DNA of 64,000 nt from Desulfuromonadales bacterium. Its GTDB lineage: Bacteria; Desulfobacterota; Desulfuromonadia; Desulfuromonadales; BM103. Below are positions 43,257-52,539 of this stretch, in pieces (within the stretch, counting starts at the first letter, position 1; each line of letters opens with the position of its first letter). The stretch is from the NCBI GenBank assembly GCA_030145205.1, contig JAQYVZ010000013.1:1-64000 (forward strand). The letters are read 5' to 3'. The notes under the pieces are model-generated. The model made no database searches. It worked only from the letters and a program-made list of their open reading frames with translations, and had not been told where the DNA came from. A program made the translations under genes and the position numbers.

Positions 43257-45239
43257 TTACCGGAGGACGAATACCGCGACCATAACCACCATGCCAAGCA
43301 CCATTGCCAGAGCATAGTTGTGGAACAGGCCCGTTTGGGTGTGTCTCAGGCCGGCCGAGCAGAGGCCTACCAGTTTGGCCACACCATTGACGACACCATC
43401 GATCACCTTCACGTCAAATCCACGCCAGCAGAAGGTCCCGAAAGCTTTGACAGGGTTCACAACGATGGCATCGTAAAGTTCGTCGATGTACCACTTGTTG
43501 AACACCAGGCGATGAAACTTCGGAAACATCTTGGTGAACTTGGCAGGCAGCTCCGGTTTCATCAGGTACATAACAGAGGCTACTGCGATACCGAGGAAAG
43601 CAATCGCGATCGACAGGGCCATCAGACCATACTCAAGAGCATGATTGTGATGCATCGCTTCCTTGATACCAATGTGATAAATCTCAGAAGCATGGCCGAA
43701 GACCGGCTCCAGGAAGTGATGAATGTGATTGGAACCACCCAGAATTGCGGGGACACCGATATAACCGCCGACAACAGCGAGCAGGCCGAGAACCATCAGC
43801 GGGATGGTAATAACCAGCGGCGACTCATGGATGTGATCCTTGGCACGCGCGTCTGTCTTCTCTTTGCCGTAGAAGGTCATGTAGAGGCAACGGAACATGT
43901 AGAAGGCGGTCATACCGGCAGCAACAGCGCCGATCGCCCAGACGTACCACATCCCGCGGGTCGAACCGAAGGTCCACCAGAGGATCTCGTCCTTGGAGAA
44001 GAACGCGGACAGACCAGGGACACCAGAGATGGCCAAACAGGACACAGCAAAGGTAATAAAGGTAATCGGCATCTTCTTACGCAAACCGCCCATGTTACGC
44101 ATATCCTGCGCATCATCGTCCAGGTGTGCGTGATGCAAAGCGTGATGCATCGAGTGGATTACCGAGCCGGAACCGAGGAACAGGCAGGCCTTGAAGAATG
44201 CATGTGTCATCAGGTGGAAGATACCAGCGGTGAAGGCACCAACGCCCATCGCCATAAACATGTAACCAAGCTGCGACACCGTGGAGTATGCCAAAACGCG
44301 TTTGATGTCGTTCTGAGCAAAGCCGATGCTGGCAGCGAAAATAGCAGTCATCGCACCAACAATAGCAACCGTCATCATAGTGGTCGGCGACATGGCGAAC
44401 AGCACATTCATCCGGCCGATCATGTAAACGCCTGCGGTAACCATGGTGGCCGCATGGATCAGAGCGGAAACCGGGGTCGGGCCCTCCATGGCGTCCGGAA
44501 GCCATGTATAGAGAGGGATCTGAGCCGATTTACCAGTTGCACCGAGGAAAAAGCAGAGGGTCACAATGGTGACGACCGTCCCGCCGAAGCCGAGGACGTG
44601 ACCATGATGGGCCAGGTCAACGAAGTTCAGCGTCCAGACGCCATGCTCGGAACCAAGCGTCCAGAACAGCAGGAATACGCCGAGCAGGAAGCCGAAGTCA
44701 CCAATCCGGTTAACCACAAACGCCTTCTTGGCAGCATCACCAGCACTCTTCTTGTCAATGTAGAAGCCAATCAGCAGATAGGAGCAGAGGCCCACACCTT
44801 CCCAACCGACAAACATGACCATAGCGTTGTTGCCGGTGACCAGCATCAGCATCGCGAACACGAACAGGTTCAGGTAGCTGAAGAAGCGGTAGTAGCCGGG
44901 ATCGCCGTGCATGTAGCCGATGGAATAAAGGTGGATCAGCGAACCGACACCCGTAACCACCAGCAGCATGATCGCGGTCAAAGGATCGAACAGGAAGCCC
45001 CAGTCGATCTGCAGGTCGCCGACCGACATCCAGGAGAAGACCACCTGCTGGTGGGTCTTGACCGGGTCGCCAAGCAACTGGAAGAAATACTTCACAGACA
45101 ACAGGAACGAGCTGAACACTGCGAGCGTCGCAATCGCGCCGATCGCTTTCTCATTCTTGATGAACTTTTTCCCAAGCAACCCGTTAACGATGCAGCCGAT
45201 CAGCGGCATGATGGGTATGAGCCACAAGTAGTTGTACAT
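43257..45239 (-). CDS. nuoL: NADH-quinone oxidoreductase subunit L
   Basis: Largest membrane subunit of complex I at 660 residues. The antiporter core carries MFVGWEGVGLCSYLLIGFY (key Glu), KSAQIPLYTWLPDAMEGPTPVSALIHAATMV and KRVLAYSTVSQLGYMFMAMG. The C-terminal part forms the long lateral helix that ties the pumping subunits together. Several His-rich stretches (HHALHHAHLDDDAQD) are a local peculiarity seen in many NuoL proteins. Confidence 0.97.
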   Translation of the reverse strand: MYNYLWLIPIMPLIGCIVNGLLGKKFIKNEKAIGAIATLAVFSSFLLSVKYFFQLLGDPVKTHQQVVFSWMSVGDLQIDWGFLFDPLTAIMLLVVTGVGSLIHLYSIGYMHGDPGYYRFFSYLNLFVFAMLMLVTGNNAMVMFVGWEGVGLCSYLLIGFYIDKKSAGDAAKKAFVVNRIGDFGFLLGVFLLFWTLGSEHGVWTLNFVDLAHHGHVLGFGGTVVTIVTLCFFLGATGKSAQIPLYTWLPDAMEGPTPVSALIHAATMVTAGVYMIGRMNVLFAMSPTTMMTVAIVGAMTAIFAASIGFAQNDIKRVLAYSTVSQLGYMFMAMGVGAFTAGIFHLMTHAFFKACLFLGSGSVIHSMHHALHHAHLDDDAQDMRNMGGLRKKMPITFITFAVSCLAISGVPGLSAFFSKDEILWWTFGSTRGMWYVWAIGAVAAGMTAFYMFRCLYMTFYGKEKTDARAKDHIHESPLVITIPLMVLGLLAVVGGYIGVPAILGGSNHIHHFLEPVFGHASEIYHIGIKEAMHHNHALEYGLMALSIAIAFLGIAVASVMYLMKPELPAKFTKMFPKFHRLVFNKWYIDELYDAIVVNPVKAFGTFCWRGFDVKVIDGVVNGVAKLVGLCSAGLRHTQTGLFHNYALAMVLGMVVMVAVFVLR

Positions 45240-45301
45240 CTATCTCTCCTCCGGACGAAGTCTCTTCTTAGTTCCTACGTAACCCGTGCAGCTGGGATTG
45301 C

Positions 45302-45604
45302 TCACCATTTAAGCAGGTCAATTTCCTCAACATCAATCGACTCGCGGTTCCTGAAGAAACTGATCATCAGGGCCAAGCCAACAGCAGCCTCGGCAGCGGC
45401 GACCGTCATGACGAAGAAAACGAAAATCTGGCCGTCCATGTTGTTGAGATGCCGCGACAGTGCGATAAAAGTCAGATTGACCGAGTTGAGCATCAATTCA
45501 ATACACATGAAGATTACAATCGCGTTCTTGCGGGTCAGCACCCCGTAGGTCCCCATGGCAAAGAGGATCGCTGCGATTGTCATGTAGTGGTAAACGCTAA
45601 TCAT
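45302..45604 (-). CDS. nuoK: NADH-quinone oxidoreductase subunit K
   Basis: Exactly 100 residues with three membrane helices, as in NuoK generally. The conserved membrane glutamate is in [16 protein letters not shown], and a second in [13 protein letters not shown]. The start at 45604 (MISVYHY) gives the family length; the longer frame to 45739 overlaps nuoJ out of frame. Confidence 0.96.
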   Translation of the reverse strand: MISVYHYMTIAAILFAMGTYGVLTRKNAIVIFMCIELMLNSVNLTFIALSRHLNNMDGQIFVFFVMTVAAAEAAVGLALMISFFRNRESIDVEEIDLLKW

Positions 45605-45632
45605 CGTGTTTCTCCCGTTGTCCGGTATGGAT

Positions 45633-46136
45633 TCAAACTTCCTTCTTGGCCAGGACCACCGCGCCGACAATCGCCACCAGAAGCAAGATGGAGGCAATCT
45701 CAAAAGGCAGCAGGAACTCGGTAAACATCGTCTTGCCAATCAGTTCGGTATGGCCGACGCTCATCACGACGTCTTTCGTGATGTCGCCAGCTGCGCCGGT
45801 AATCTGACCCTTTTTGATAAAGACCAAGAAGGTGACCAGTGACAGCAGACTCGCTAAAGCTGCCCACACAACCCCGTGGGTGTAACGCTTGCGCGCCTCA
45901 GTCCCCAGGTTGAGCAGCATGATGACAAATAGAATCAACACCATAATGGCACCGGCATAAACCATGATCTGAACCGCCGCCATAAACGGGGCATAGAGCA
46001 TGACATAGAAAACCGCCAAGCAGAAGAAGGTGTTCACTAGGCCGAGGGCACTGTTCACCGGACTTTTGCACAGGACGACAATCAAGCCGGACCCCAGTGC
46101 AACCAGTGCAATAATATAGAAAAAGATGGTCTCCAT
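45633..46136 (-). CDS. nuoJ: NADH-quinone oxidoreductase subunit J
   Basis: A 167-residue complex I membrane subunit with five helices. The conserved [20 protein letters not shown] and [24 protein letters not shown] segments, including the pi-bulge helix, identify NuoJ. It lies 20 bp after nuoI and 28 bp before nuoK. Confidence 0.96.
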   Translation of the reverse strand: METIFFYIIALVALGSGLIVVLCKSPVNSALGLVNTFFCLAVFYVMLYAPFMAAVQIMVYAGAIMVLILFVIMLLNLGTEARKRYTHGVVWAALASLLSLVTFLVFIKKGQITGAAGDITKDVVMSVGHTELIGKTMFTEFLLPFEIASILLLVAIVGAVVLAKKEV

Positions 46137-46156
46137 GGTTCTTCGCTCCTCCTGGC

Positions 46157-46552
46157 TTACTTGAGCAGCCGCTCCTTGGTAAATTCAAAATCTTCACGAT
46201 TGAAGTTGGCCAGTTCATAGGCGTCAGTCATCTCGATCGCCTCAACAGGACAGGCCTCCACGCAGTATCCACAGAAGATACAGCGCAACAGATCAATCGT
46301 ATAAACTTTCGGGTACTTCTCACCCTTCTCGTTCTCTGCTGACTCGACCGTAATGCATTTAGCCGGGCACACTGTCGGGCAGAGATAGCAGGCGACACAC
46401 TTTTCACGATCCTGCTCGGGCACCAGACGGTGCAGACCACGAAACCGGTCTGAGGGTGTTAACTTCACCGCCGGATACTGAACCGTGGTTGAATTACCCG
46501 GGAACACATGCTTGAAGGTGATGCTTAAACCTTTAGCGATAGCTAGAAACAT
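46157..46552 (-). CDS. nuoI: NADH-quinone oxidoreductase subunit I
   Basis: The 131-residue peripheral-arm subunit holds clusters N6a and N6b. Two ferredoxin motifs are intact: CVACYLCPTVCP and CIFCGYCVEACP. RFRGLHRLVPEQDREKCVAC is the expected quinone-side approach sequence. Located between nuoH and nuoJ as usual. Confidence 0.97.
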   Translation of the reverse strand: MFLAIAKGLSITFKHVFPGNSTTVQYPAVKLTPSDRFRGLHRLVPEQDREKCVACYLCPTVCPAKCITVESAENEKGEKYPKVYTIDLLRCIFCGYCVEACPVEAIEMTDAYELANFNREDFEFTKERLLK

Positions 46553-46586
46553 GGATCTATCCTTTTATCTTCAAGGTATGGGGTTA

Positions 46587-47633
46587 TTAAGTAAGAACAA
46601 CCACAATAGCAGTCACGGCCACGTTAATCAGAGCCAGCGGGATCAACACTTTCCATCCCATTCGCATCAGCTGGTCGTAGCGTACACGCGGCAGAGTGGC
46701 CCGCAACCAGATGCAGAAGAACATGATCGCGAAGATCTTCATCAGGATATTCGCAAAGCCGAGGCTGCTCGGCAGCGGGCCGTACCAGCCGCCCAGGAAC
46801 AAAGTCGCTGCGATGGCAGCGATGACAACCATGTTGGCGTATTCCGCCATGAAGAACAGGGCGTACTTCATGGACGAATATTCCGTACAGAAACCGGAAA
46901 CCAGCTCACTCTCAGCTTCGGGCATATCAAACGGGGTCCGGTTGATTTCAGCAAGGCCCGTGATAATGAACAGGCAGAAAGCGAGAGGCTGGGTGAACAC
47001 ATACCAGTTCGGCAGAAACGGGATGCTGCCCCAGAGCGGACCGGACTGGATGGCGACGATCTCACGCAGGCTCAAAGTCTCGGAGAGCATGAACACTGCA
47101 ATGATGGTCAGACCGGCAGCCAGTTCGTACGAAATCATCTGAGCTGTTGCACGCACACCACCAAGCAGGGAGTACTTGCTGTTGGAACTCCAACCCGCCA
47201 GCACGATCCCGTAGACCCCAAGTCCGGCGAAGGCCAGGACATAGAGGATCCCGATATTCAGGTCAGTGATCTGCTGCGGCACCGCAAGCCCGGCAATCGT
47301 CACATCCGGCCCGAAGGGCACGACGGCGATGGTGATAAACGCCGGGACCAGGATCATCATCGGAGCCAGAAGGAATGGAATCACATTGGCTTTGGCCGGG
47401 ATGATGTCTTCTTTGAAGAACAGCTTCACGCCGTCTGCGATCGGCTGCAACAAACCATGCCAGCCGGTGCGCATCGGACCAAGTCGGGTCTGCATGTGGC
47501 CAATGATCTTACGCTCGCACCAGGTGGCATAAGCGACGATCAAGATAACCACAACAAAGACGACGACCAGCTTCAGCAGCATCATCCCGAGAAAAAGTGG
47601 CATATTGTTAGATAAGCTCAGCATTTCCGTCAT
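46587..47633 (-). CDS. nuoH: NADH-quinone oxidoreductase subunit H
   Basis: The 348-residue membrane subunit builds the quinone chamber roof. TWCERKIIGHMQTRLGPMRTGWHGLLQPIADGVKLFFKEDIIP and EINRTPFDMPEAESELVSGFCTEYSSMKYALFFMAEY are the invariant NuoH loops lining the chamber. Eight helices are expected. Confidence 0.97.
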   Translation of the reverse strand: MTEMLSLSNNMPLFLGMMLLKLVVVFVVVILIVAYATWCERKIIGHMQTRLGPMRTGWHGLLQPIADGVKLFFKEDIIPAKANVIPFLLAPMMILVPAFITIAVVPFGPDVTIAGLAVPQQITDLNIGILYVLAFAGLGVYGIVLAGWSSNSKYSLLGGVRATAQMISYELAAGLTIIAVFMLSETLSLREIVAIQSGPLWGSIPFLPNWYVFTQPLAFCLFIITGLAEINRTPFDMPEAESELVSGFCTEYSSMKYALFFMAEYANMVVIAAIAATLFLGGWYGPLPSSLGFANILMKIFAIMFFCIWLRATLPRVRYDQLMRMGWKVLIPLALINVAVTAIVVVLT

Positions 47634-47713
47634 GACAATCCTCTTCCTCGTTCCTTATTGTCTGTTAAGCCCTGTAAGTCGGGCCAAAATTCAGTTCCGT
47701 GAGTTACGCAATG

Positions 47714-50191
47714 CTACTTGCTGATCGTGACAGAGATAACCGACTCCGTCTTGAACATGCGGTTGACCCCGGACTCTTTGAAGTGGTAAGGCGCAAACAG
47801 AACCCCTTGGGGCATCCGCAAGTCCACCTTCGCCTTGAGCTTCAACTCAACGCCATTGCCGGCAACCTTCACCAGATCACCTTCTTTGACTCCGAGCGTA
47901 GCAGCATCAGCGCGGCTCATCTCGACGAAAGGCTCCGGTACAACCGCCAGCGGGCCCTTGGCATGAGTCGAGGTCGTACCGCTGTGATGCAGGGCACTGC
48001 CGGTGACCAGGCGGTACGCACCTTCAACCATCGGTGCCGCGACAGCTTCGCCCAGTTTACGTGCAACCGGCTGCAGGATTTCACCACCCCAAACAACGCC
48101 CTGGGGGCCGATCTCTGTGTAATTGACTGCATACGCCGGGACGTCTTTGCCGATTTCAGCGAAAATCGCCTCGGGACCGGTAAAGGCCAGGCTGCCACCC
48201 AGTTGCGCATCCAAGGCGGCGATGATCTCGCCGTCGGTTTTTGCTTCGCCCGGGCTGGGGACACCCGCACGAACCCGCTGAATACGGCGTTCTGCGTTGG
48301 TAAAGGTGCCGTCCTTTTCCGCAAAGCTCGCTGCGGGCAGAACGACATTCGCTTTGGCCGCCGTACTCGACAGGAAAAGATCCTGTACGACCAGGAAAGG
48401 AACCTGCTCCAGCGCCTTTTCAACCTTGTCACGGTCAGGGAAGGACGCCACCGGATCTTCGCCGACCACATAAAGAGCGTCCAGCTTGCCGCCAGCAGCA
48501 GCATCCAGCATTGCCTGGGCACCCAGACCATCTGCAGCAGGCAGAAGACCCAAGTCAATTGCACCCTGGCTGTTCGCCTTCTCGCCGCAGAGGTAAATCC
48601 CACTCCCTTCGCGGCCAGCAATACCCGTCAGCAGAGACAGGTTGGCGGCGGCCACAGCAAGTTCCTTGCTGAGCGGTGTGTAGGGCAGACCGTACGCCAG
48701 CATGATCGCAGCGTTGCCCGCACCGGCCAACTGACGAGCAGCCTCACGCAGTGCGTCGGCATCGACGCCAGTCTTGGTCGCGACCTTGTCCGCAGTAAAT
48801 TCGGCAAGAGACTGTTTCAGCGCGACGAGACCTTCCAAACCATCGGTCTTGGCCAAGCCCTCTTCCAACAGAACCTGACAGAGGCCGTTGAGCACATCCA
48901 GTTCAAGACCGGGGCCCGACAGAAGCGTCTTGGCACGCGGCAACTTGCTGAGTTTGCCGCCTTTGCCGGAGACAACCAGCAGTTGAGCATTATTGCGACG
49001 CACCGCCTGGTTGATCACCATACCCACGACCGGATGGGTATCATAAAAATCGTTGCGGATAGCGAGAACAACATCCGTGTTCTCGATCTGCGGGAAAGTG
49101 CCCGTCGAGGCTTGGACACCGAGGGTCTCAAGCAAACCTTCAGTCACGCCCTTGTAGCACTCACCGCCAGAGTGATCGAGGTTGCCGGTGCCGAGAGTCT
49201 TGGCAAGGTTCTTGAGCAGGAACATCTCTTCGTTGGTTAAGCGTGCACCACTGAGAATGCCAGCGCCCTTGCCGTCCTGGGCCTTCTTCAGACCGTCGGC
49301 GACAACCTGCAGGGCTTCGTCCCACTCGGTCTCAACCAGCTGATTGCCCTTGCGCACCAGCGGTTTGGTCAGGCGATCATCGCTGTTGACATAGGAGTAG
49401 CCGAACCGACCGCGGATGCAAAGATTGCCGTCATTGACGCCGATCTTGTCGTTAAAGCGGATGGTTTCAACCTTCTTATCAAGGATGCCCAGAGTCACTG
49501 TGCAGCCATTGCCGCAGTAACCACAGACCGTATCAACTTCATTAAGCTGCCAGGGGCGCGCCTTGAATTTGAACGGCCGCGGCAGCAGCGCACCAACCGG
49601 GCACATCGAAACGCACTGTCCACAGAATTCGCAGTGCAGGCCACGGTCAAACGCTGTAGCAATCTTGGTTTCGAAGCCGCGATTGATGAAAGAGTAGGAG
49701 CCATAACCCACTACTTCGTCACAGACCCGCACACACTTGCCGCACAGCACACAACGGTTCATGTTGCGCTCAATCAGCGGGTTGACCTCGTCGGTGGGTA
49801 AATCGAACTTCTCGCCTTCGAAGCGATTGGTAACGACCTCGTATTCGTAGGTGAGGTCCTGCAGGTCACACTCGCCGCCCTTGTCGCAAACCGGGCAGTC
49901 AATCACGTGGTTGACCAGAAGGAACTCGAGGACCGTCTTGCGAACTTTGACGATCTCTTCTGAAGTGGTTGTCACAACCATCCCCTCGGTAACAGGGGTG
50001 GTACAGGACGGGATCAGGCGGCCCTTCATCTGCTCGACTTCCACCAGGCAGATGCGGCAAGCGCCGTAGGGCAACAATTTCTTGGCATAGCAGAGCACCG
50101 GAATGTGAATACCGTTATCCCGGGCCGCCTCATAAATGGTGGCATTTTTCGGGACTGTAATCTGCTTGCCGTCGATCGTCAGGTTAACCAT
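47714..50191 (-). CDS. nuoG: NADH-quinone oxidoreductase subunit G
   Basis: Largest peripheral subunit, 825 residues. The N-terminus is a plant-type [2Fe-2S] ferredoxin (CYAKKLLPYGACRICLVEVE), followed by the His/Cys cluster site HVIDCPVCDKGGECDLQD and two [4Fe-4S] motifs CVLCGKCVRVCDE and CEFCGQCVSMCPVGAL. A molybdopterin-oxidoreductase-like domain fills the rest, beginning with its own CGYCGNGC motif and including GLLPAADGLGAQAMLD. In complex I this domain is structural and usually lacks the molybdenum cofactor. Confidence 0.96.
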   Translation of the reverse strand: MVNLTIDGKQITVPKNATIYEAARDNGIHIPVLCYAKKLLPYGACRICLVEVEQMKGRLIPSCTTPVTEGMVVTTTSEEIVKVRKTVLEFLLVNHVIDCPVCDKGGECDLQDLTYEYEVVTNRFEGEKFDLPTDEVNPLIERNMNRCVLCGKCVRVCDEVVGYGSYSFINRGFETKIATAFDRGLHCEFCGQCVSMCPVGALLPRPFKFKARPWQLNEVDTVCGYCGNGCTVTLGILDKKVETIRFNDKIGVNDGNLCIRGRFGYSYVNSDDRLTKPLVRKGNQLVETEWDEALQVVADGLKKAQDGKGAGILSGARLTNEEMFLLKNLAKTLGTGNLDHSGGECYKGVTEGLLETLGVQASTGTFPQIENTDVVLAIRNDFYDTHPVVGMVINQAVRRNNAQLLVVSGKGGKLSKLPRAKTLLSGPGLELDVLNGLCQVLLEEGLAKTDGLEGLVALKQSLAEFTADKVATKTGVDADALREAARQLAGAGNAAIMLAYGLPYTPLSKELAVAAANLSLLTGIAGREGSGIYLCGEKANSQGAIDLGLLPAADGLGAQAMLDAAAGGKLDALYVVGEDPVASFPDRDKVEKALEQVPFLVVQDLFLSSTAAKANVVLPAASFAEKDGTFTNAERRIQRVRAGVPSPGEAKTDGEIIAALDAQLGGSLAFTGPEAIFAEIGKDVPAYAVNYTEIGPQGVVWGGEILQPVARKLGEAVAAPMVEGAYRLVTGSALHHSGTTSTHAKGPLAVVPEPFVEMSRADAATLGVKEGDLVKVAGNGVELKLKAKVDLRMPQGVLFAPYHFKESGVNRMFKTESVISVTISK

Positions 50192-50229
50192 CGTGTCCTC
50201 GTTATTATCGTGTCAGCTGATAAAATCGT

Positions 50230-52011
50230 CTATTCAATCGCCATGAAGCGGCAGGCATCGTAACAGGAAGTACATTCCGTACATGTCTCGCGGTCAATGA
50301 CAGCCACCTGGCCTTTTTCCCAAGCAATGCAATCCACCGGGCAGACTTTCGGGCAGATACCGCACTTCTTGCACTTCTCTTCAATAACTTTGAATTTGAG
50401 CAGCGGCTTACAGGCATGAGAAGGACATTCCTTCTCCTTGATGTGCGCCTCGTACTCGTGCCGGAAGTAGCGGATGGTCGACAGGACCGGGTTGGGCGCC
50501 GTCTGACCGAGACCACAGAGAGAACTTTTCTTGATGTCGATCGCCATGTCTTCAAGCAGCTCGATATCACCTTCCTCGCCTTTACCGGAGCAGATCCGCT
50601 CAAGAATCTCGAGCATGATCTTCAGACCGATCCGGCAGGGGATACACTTGCCACAGGACTCAACGCGGGTGAAATTCAGGAAGAAGCGGGCGATGTCGAC
50701 CATGCAGGTCGTTTCGTCCATGACCACCAGACCACCGGAACCCATCATGGCGCCGGCCTTGATCAGGGAGTCGTAATCGACCTCGGCATCCAGTGCTTCT
50801 GCTGGCAGACAACCACCGGACGGGCCACCAGCCTGAACTGCTTTAAATTTGCGGTTGTTATGGATACCGCCACAAACGTCATAGATGACTTCCTTCATGG
50901 TGGTACCAGCAGGGACTTCAACCAGGCCGGTATGTTTGACCTTGCCGGTCAGGGCGAAAATCTTGGTACCCTTAGTGCCCTCGGTGCCGATCGAGCTGTA
51001 CCAGTCGGCGCCGTTGTAGAAGATATAGGCAACGTTGGCAAACGTCTCAACGTTGTTGATGTTGGTCGGCTTGGTCCAGAGACCACGTACCGCCGGGAAA
51101 GGCGGACGGGGACGAGACATGCCACGCTCACCCTCAATCGACGCCATCAGGGCTGTTTCTTCGCCGCAGACAAACGCGCCAGCGCCAGCCTTGATGCGCA
51201 TGTCGAATTTGAAGCCGAGGCCCATGCAGTCATCGCCGAGGATACCTTTTTCCTTACAGGTATCAATCGCAAGCTGCAGACGTTTGATGGCCAGAGGATA
51301 CTCAGCACGACAGTAAACGTAGCCAAAGTCACAGCCGATTGCGTAAGCCGCGATCATCATGCCCTCGATGACACCATAGGGGTCGCCTTCGAGAACCGAA
51401 CGGTCCATAAACGCGCCCGGGTCACCCTCGTCAGCGTTGCAGATCAGGTACTTGTGATCACCAGGAGTCGCTTTACAAAAAGACCATTTGACACCAGTCG
51501 GGAAGCCACCGCCGCCACGGCCACGCAGACCGGAGCGCTTAACTTCTTCAATGACCTCTTCCGGTTTCAGCTTTACGGCTGCCTTGATACCGCTGAAGCC
51601 TTTGTGAGCGACGAAATCATCCATGCTCTCAGCATCAATGGTGCCACAACGGGAGAAGATGATCCGCTGCTGTTTTTCAAGGAATTTGCCGTAATAAGGA
51701 CCCGCGACCTTCTTCGGTACCGGCTCATTGCCGAGCATATGCTGTTCGACAATATCCGGAACCAGTTCAGCCGTCACAAAGTCGTAAGTGACCGGATCCT
51801 GACCTGGCATAACAACGTCGACCAGCACGTCGTTAGCGCACAAACCACGGCAACCGGTTTTCTTGATATCGCAATGGCTACCAACTTTCGCCGCAACACC
51901 TTGCTTCTCAAATTCGGACTCGAACGCTTCAATAACACTTTGCGCACCCGAAGCGAAACCGCCGGTACCGGTACAGATCAATACTTGAATATTTTCTGCT
52001 GTTTCGGCCAT
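50230..52011 (-). CDS. nuoF: NADH-quinone oxidoreductase subunit F (long form with ferredoxin tail)
   Basis: The 593-residue subunit oxidises NADH on FMN. It is longer than the classic ~430-residue NuoF. An N-terminal thioredoxin-like [2Fe-2S]-type segment (CTGTGGFASG, SHCDIKKTGCRGLC) precedes the core, which has RGRGGGGFPTGVKWSF, DEGDPGAFMDRSVLEGDPYGVIEGM and ESCGKCIPCR for cluster N3. A C-terminal ferredoxin follows with CKKCGICPKVCP and CTECTSCYDACR. This layout is shared with HndC/HydB-type subunits of NAD(P)-linked hydrogenases and could add electron entry points. Confidence 0.95.
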   Translation of the reverse strand: MAETAENIQVLICTGTGGFASGAQSVIEAFESEFEKQGVAAKVGSHCDIKKTGCRGLCANDVLVDVVMPGQDPVTYDFVTAELVPDIVEQHMLGNEPVPKKVAGPYYGKFLEKQQRIIFSRCGTIDAESMDDFVAHKGFSGIKAAVKLKPEEVIEEVKRSGLRGRGGGGFPTGVKWSFCKATPGDHKYLICNADEGDPGAFMDRSVLEGDPYGVIEGMMIAAYAIGCDFGYVYCRAEYPLAIKRLQLAIDTCKEKGILGDDCMGLGFKFDMRIKAGAGAFVCGEETALMASIEGERGMSRPRPPFPAVRGLWTKPTNINNVETFANVAYIFYNGADWYSSIGTEGTKGTKIFALTGKVKHTGLVEVPAGTTMKEVIYDVCGGIHNNRKFKAVQAGGPSGGCLPAEALDAEVDYDSLIKAGAMMGSGGLVVMDETTCMVDIARFFLNFTRVESCGKCIPCRIGLKIMLEILERICSGKGEEGDIELLEDMAIDIKKSSLCGLGQTAPNPVLSTIRYFRHEYEAHIKEKECPSHACKPLLKFKVIEEKCKKCGICPKVCPVDCIAWEKGQVAVIDRETCTECTSCYDACRFMAIE

Positions 52012-52023
52012 AGGAACCCTCGA

Positions 52024-52521
52024 TCAATCCATCTTCTTGTATTTGTCAATGACTTCGTCAGTTTTCTGAACGGTCAGCGAGCCATAAGTACCATCATTAA
52101 CCATGATGACCGGCGCCATGCCGCAGGCGCCGATACAGGCCACGTGCTCAACGGTAAACTTGAGATCATCCGTGGTTTCCGCATGACCAATACCCAGACG
52201 GTCCTCAATGGTATCGCTGATACGACCGGCACCCTTAACGTGGCATGCTGTTCCCATGCAGATCCGGATGATGTATTTACCGCGCGGCTCCATGTGAAAC
52301 TGCGCGTAAAAGGTGAGCACACCATAAATCTGGCTGGAATAAACATTCAGCCGCTCGGCGGTCAGATGGACAGTCTCTTCAGGGATATATCCATAAAACT
52401 CCTGAATCCCTTGCAGAACTGGCATCAGAGAACCGGGCATATCGATATACTTATCGATGACCTCATTCGCTCCGGTCAGATCAATTTCTTCTTCAACTTT
52501 GGTTTCGACTGCCTCACTCAT
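52024..52521 (-). CDS. nuoE: NADH-quinone oxidoreductase subunit E
   Basis: The 165-residue thioredoxin-like subunit binds [2Fe-2S] cluster N1a. Cys ligands are in CMGTACHVKGA and VACIGACGMAPVIMV, and VYSSQIYGVLTFYAQFHMEPRGK is the family core. It precedes nuoF by 12 bp. Confidence 0.96.
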   Translation of the reverse strand: MSEAVETKVEEEIDLTGANEVIDKYIDMPGSLMPVLQGIQEFYGYIPEETVHLTAERLNVYSSQIYGVLTFYAQFHMEPRGKYIIRICMGTACHVKGAGRISDTIEDRLGIGHAETTDDLKFTVEHVACIGACGMAPVIMVNDGTYGSLTVQKTDEVIDKYKKMD

Positions 52522-52539
52522 AGCTGGCTCCTCAAAAAT

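Noticed and set aside
43320-45548. 742-codon plus-strand open frame opposite nuoL
   Set aside because: Antisense shadow of nuoL; His/Arg/Asp-rich composition typical of reverse-strand reading and no family match.
47699-49240. 513-codon plus-strand open frame opposite nuoG
   Set aside because: Shadow of the GC-rich nuoG gene without ribosome site or domain.
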